IMG/VR virus record: IMGVR_UViG_3300020198_000097
Location: 1-24,464 of that record
DNA from: a virus
Reading direction: 5' to 3' (one strand)
DNA length: 24,464 nt
Shown here: one piece after another, positions 24,051-24,464 of the stretch
How the letters are laid out: each line of letters starts with the position of its first letter
Numbering within the stretch: position 1 is the stretch's first letter
Notes under the pieces: generated by a model
Told to the model about the DNA's origin: nothing
Seen by the model: the letters and a program-made list of their open reading frames with translations, nothing else
Databases searched by the model: none
Program-made: the position numbers and the translations under genes

Positions 24051-24464
24051 TTACGCCTTAAGTCCCGTACGGTAGTACCTTACGGTCATAGGGCTAAGGA
24101 CGGGGGTTACCGTCATGCTAATTATACCAGAACTTAATGAAGCTGAAATTGTTCCAACGTCACTAGCATTGTTCTTAACAGAGCCAAACTCTGTTATATT
24201 TTGATTGGTACCATCAAAAACCAAATTCATTTCAAGGCTTCTATAGGAAGAGCTTGAAGCATGAGACAGTTGAATTAAATACTTTGTAGTTCTAAAAACC
24301 GAAGTATCAATAGTATCAAATATCGTTGCAGACTCTATGCCATTTATAGTTACTGAGTTATTTCCATCCCCGCCCAAAGAATCGGCACGAAATGAAGTCG
24401 TATCAATGAGGTCAACAAAGTCTGCTCCAGTAGGAATGTCTCCAGTTTCAAACTTGCCTTTTAA
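24051..24464 (-). CDS. Tail-fibre protein, N-terminus cut by window edge
   Basis: The minus-strand frame is open from the right edge (24464) to its stop at 24051, 137 codons seen. The visible start (KGKFETGDIPTGADFVDLID, TTSFRADSL) is a motif common near the N-terminus of phage fibre proteins. The last ~88 residues (IFDTIDTSVFRTTKYLIQ, ITEFGSV, VRYYRTGLKA) are homologous to the C-terminal domain of the 519-residue fibre gene downstream. A start codon within the visible part (TTG) is possible but the open frame continues upstream, so the real start is probably outside. Confidence 0.75.
   Translation of the reverse strand, partial: LKGKFETGDIPTGADFVDLIDTTSFRADSLGGDGNNSVTINGIESATIFDTIDTSVFRTTKYLIQLSHASSSSYRSLEMNLVFDGTNQNITEFGSVKNNASDVGTISASLSSGIISMTVTPVLSPMTVRYYRTGLKA
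24121..24129 (-). promoter_or_regulatory. Extended -10 motif inside fibre gene, upstream of the next fibre gene
   Basis: TTCTGGTATAATTAGC on the minus strand, matching the motif found in the gene gaps (identical TTCTGGTATAAT to the connector promoter). It lies within the coding region, 87 bases before the start of the 519-residue gene, so it could be a real promoter or a chance match. Confidence 0.4.

Noticed and set aside
24050-24130. Complex hairpins at the end of the right-edge fibre gene as a terminator
   Set aside because: The GC-rich inverted pieces are within the coding sequence, are imperfect, and are not followed by a T-tract.

Overview
The window is part of the late, virion-structural region of a tailed phage (or prophage) with a long tail, i.e. 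siphovirus-like. Every gene I can support lies on the minus strand, so transcription runs from position 24464 towards 1. The sequence is AT-rich and densely packed. It runs off both ends: a tail-fibre gene is cut at the right edge and a very large tape measure gene at the left edge. I see no tRNA, rRNA, CRISPR array, integrase or transposase. The longest gap between genes is about 170 bases (21244-21410), so no stretch over 300 bases lacks a gene.

Layout in transcription order. (1) 24464-21411: four tail-fibre or appendage genes built from shared modules of the kind seen in aquatic phages, including a C-terminal domain present in two of them and an Mtd-N-like N-terminus. (2) 21243-19213: a class II (adenosylcobalamin-dependent) ribonucleotide reductase with its own leader, a metabolic gene inside the structural cluster. 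(3) 19185-15598: a giant 1195-residue LamG-type tail protein. (4) 15579-11109: a small conserved phage protein, HK97-type portal, S78-like prohead protease with a nested in-frame scaffold gene, and the HK97-fold major capsid protein. (5) 11025-7992: five tightly coupled head-tail connector and neck genes. (6) 7924-1: major tail protein, two paralogous tail assembly chaperones, and the tape measure protein. The terminase is absent and is probably to the right of the window.

Two regulatory patterns stand out. First, an extended -10 promoter motif (TGNTATAAT or TGNTATACT, usually without a recognisable -35) sits in seven gene-junction gaps on the coding strand, with an eighth copy just upstream of a fibre gene. 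Two genes lacking a Shine-Dalgarno sequence have this motif 7-9 bases before a start codon, which suggests leaderless transcripts. Second, hairpins resembling terminators follow the major capsid and major tail genes, and the capsid one is followed immediately by a new promoter.

The most unusual gene arrangement is in the tail chaperones. Many long-tailed phages make short (G) and long (GT) forms by programmed frameshifting. Here the long form is one in-frame gene and a separate downstream paralogue encodes the short form, with its own promoter and a much stronger ribosome binding site.

The host is inferred only. The LamG protein, the small pre-portal protein, the B12-dependent reductase, the leaderless starts and the low GC fit a phage of a low-GC aquatic actinobacterium (for example freshwater acI-type), with fibre modules resembling those of cyanophages. 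The sequence alone does not prove this.
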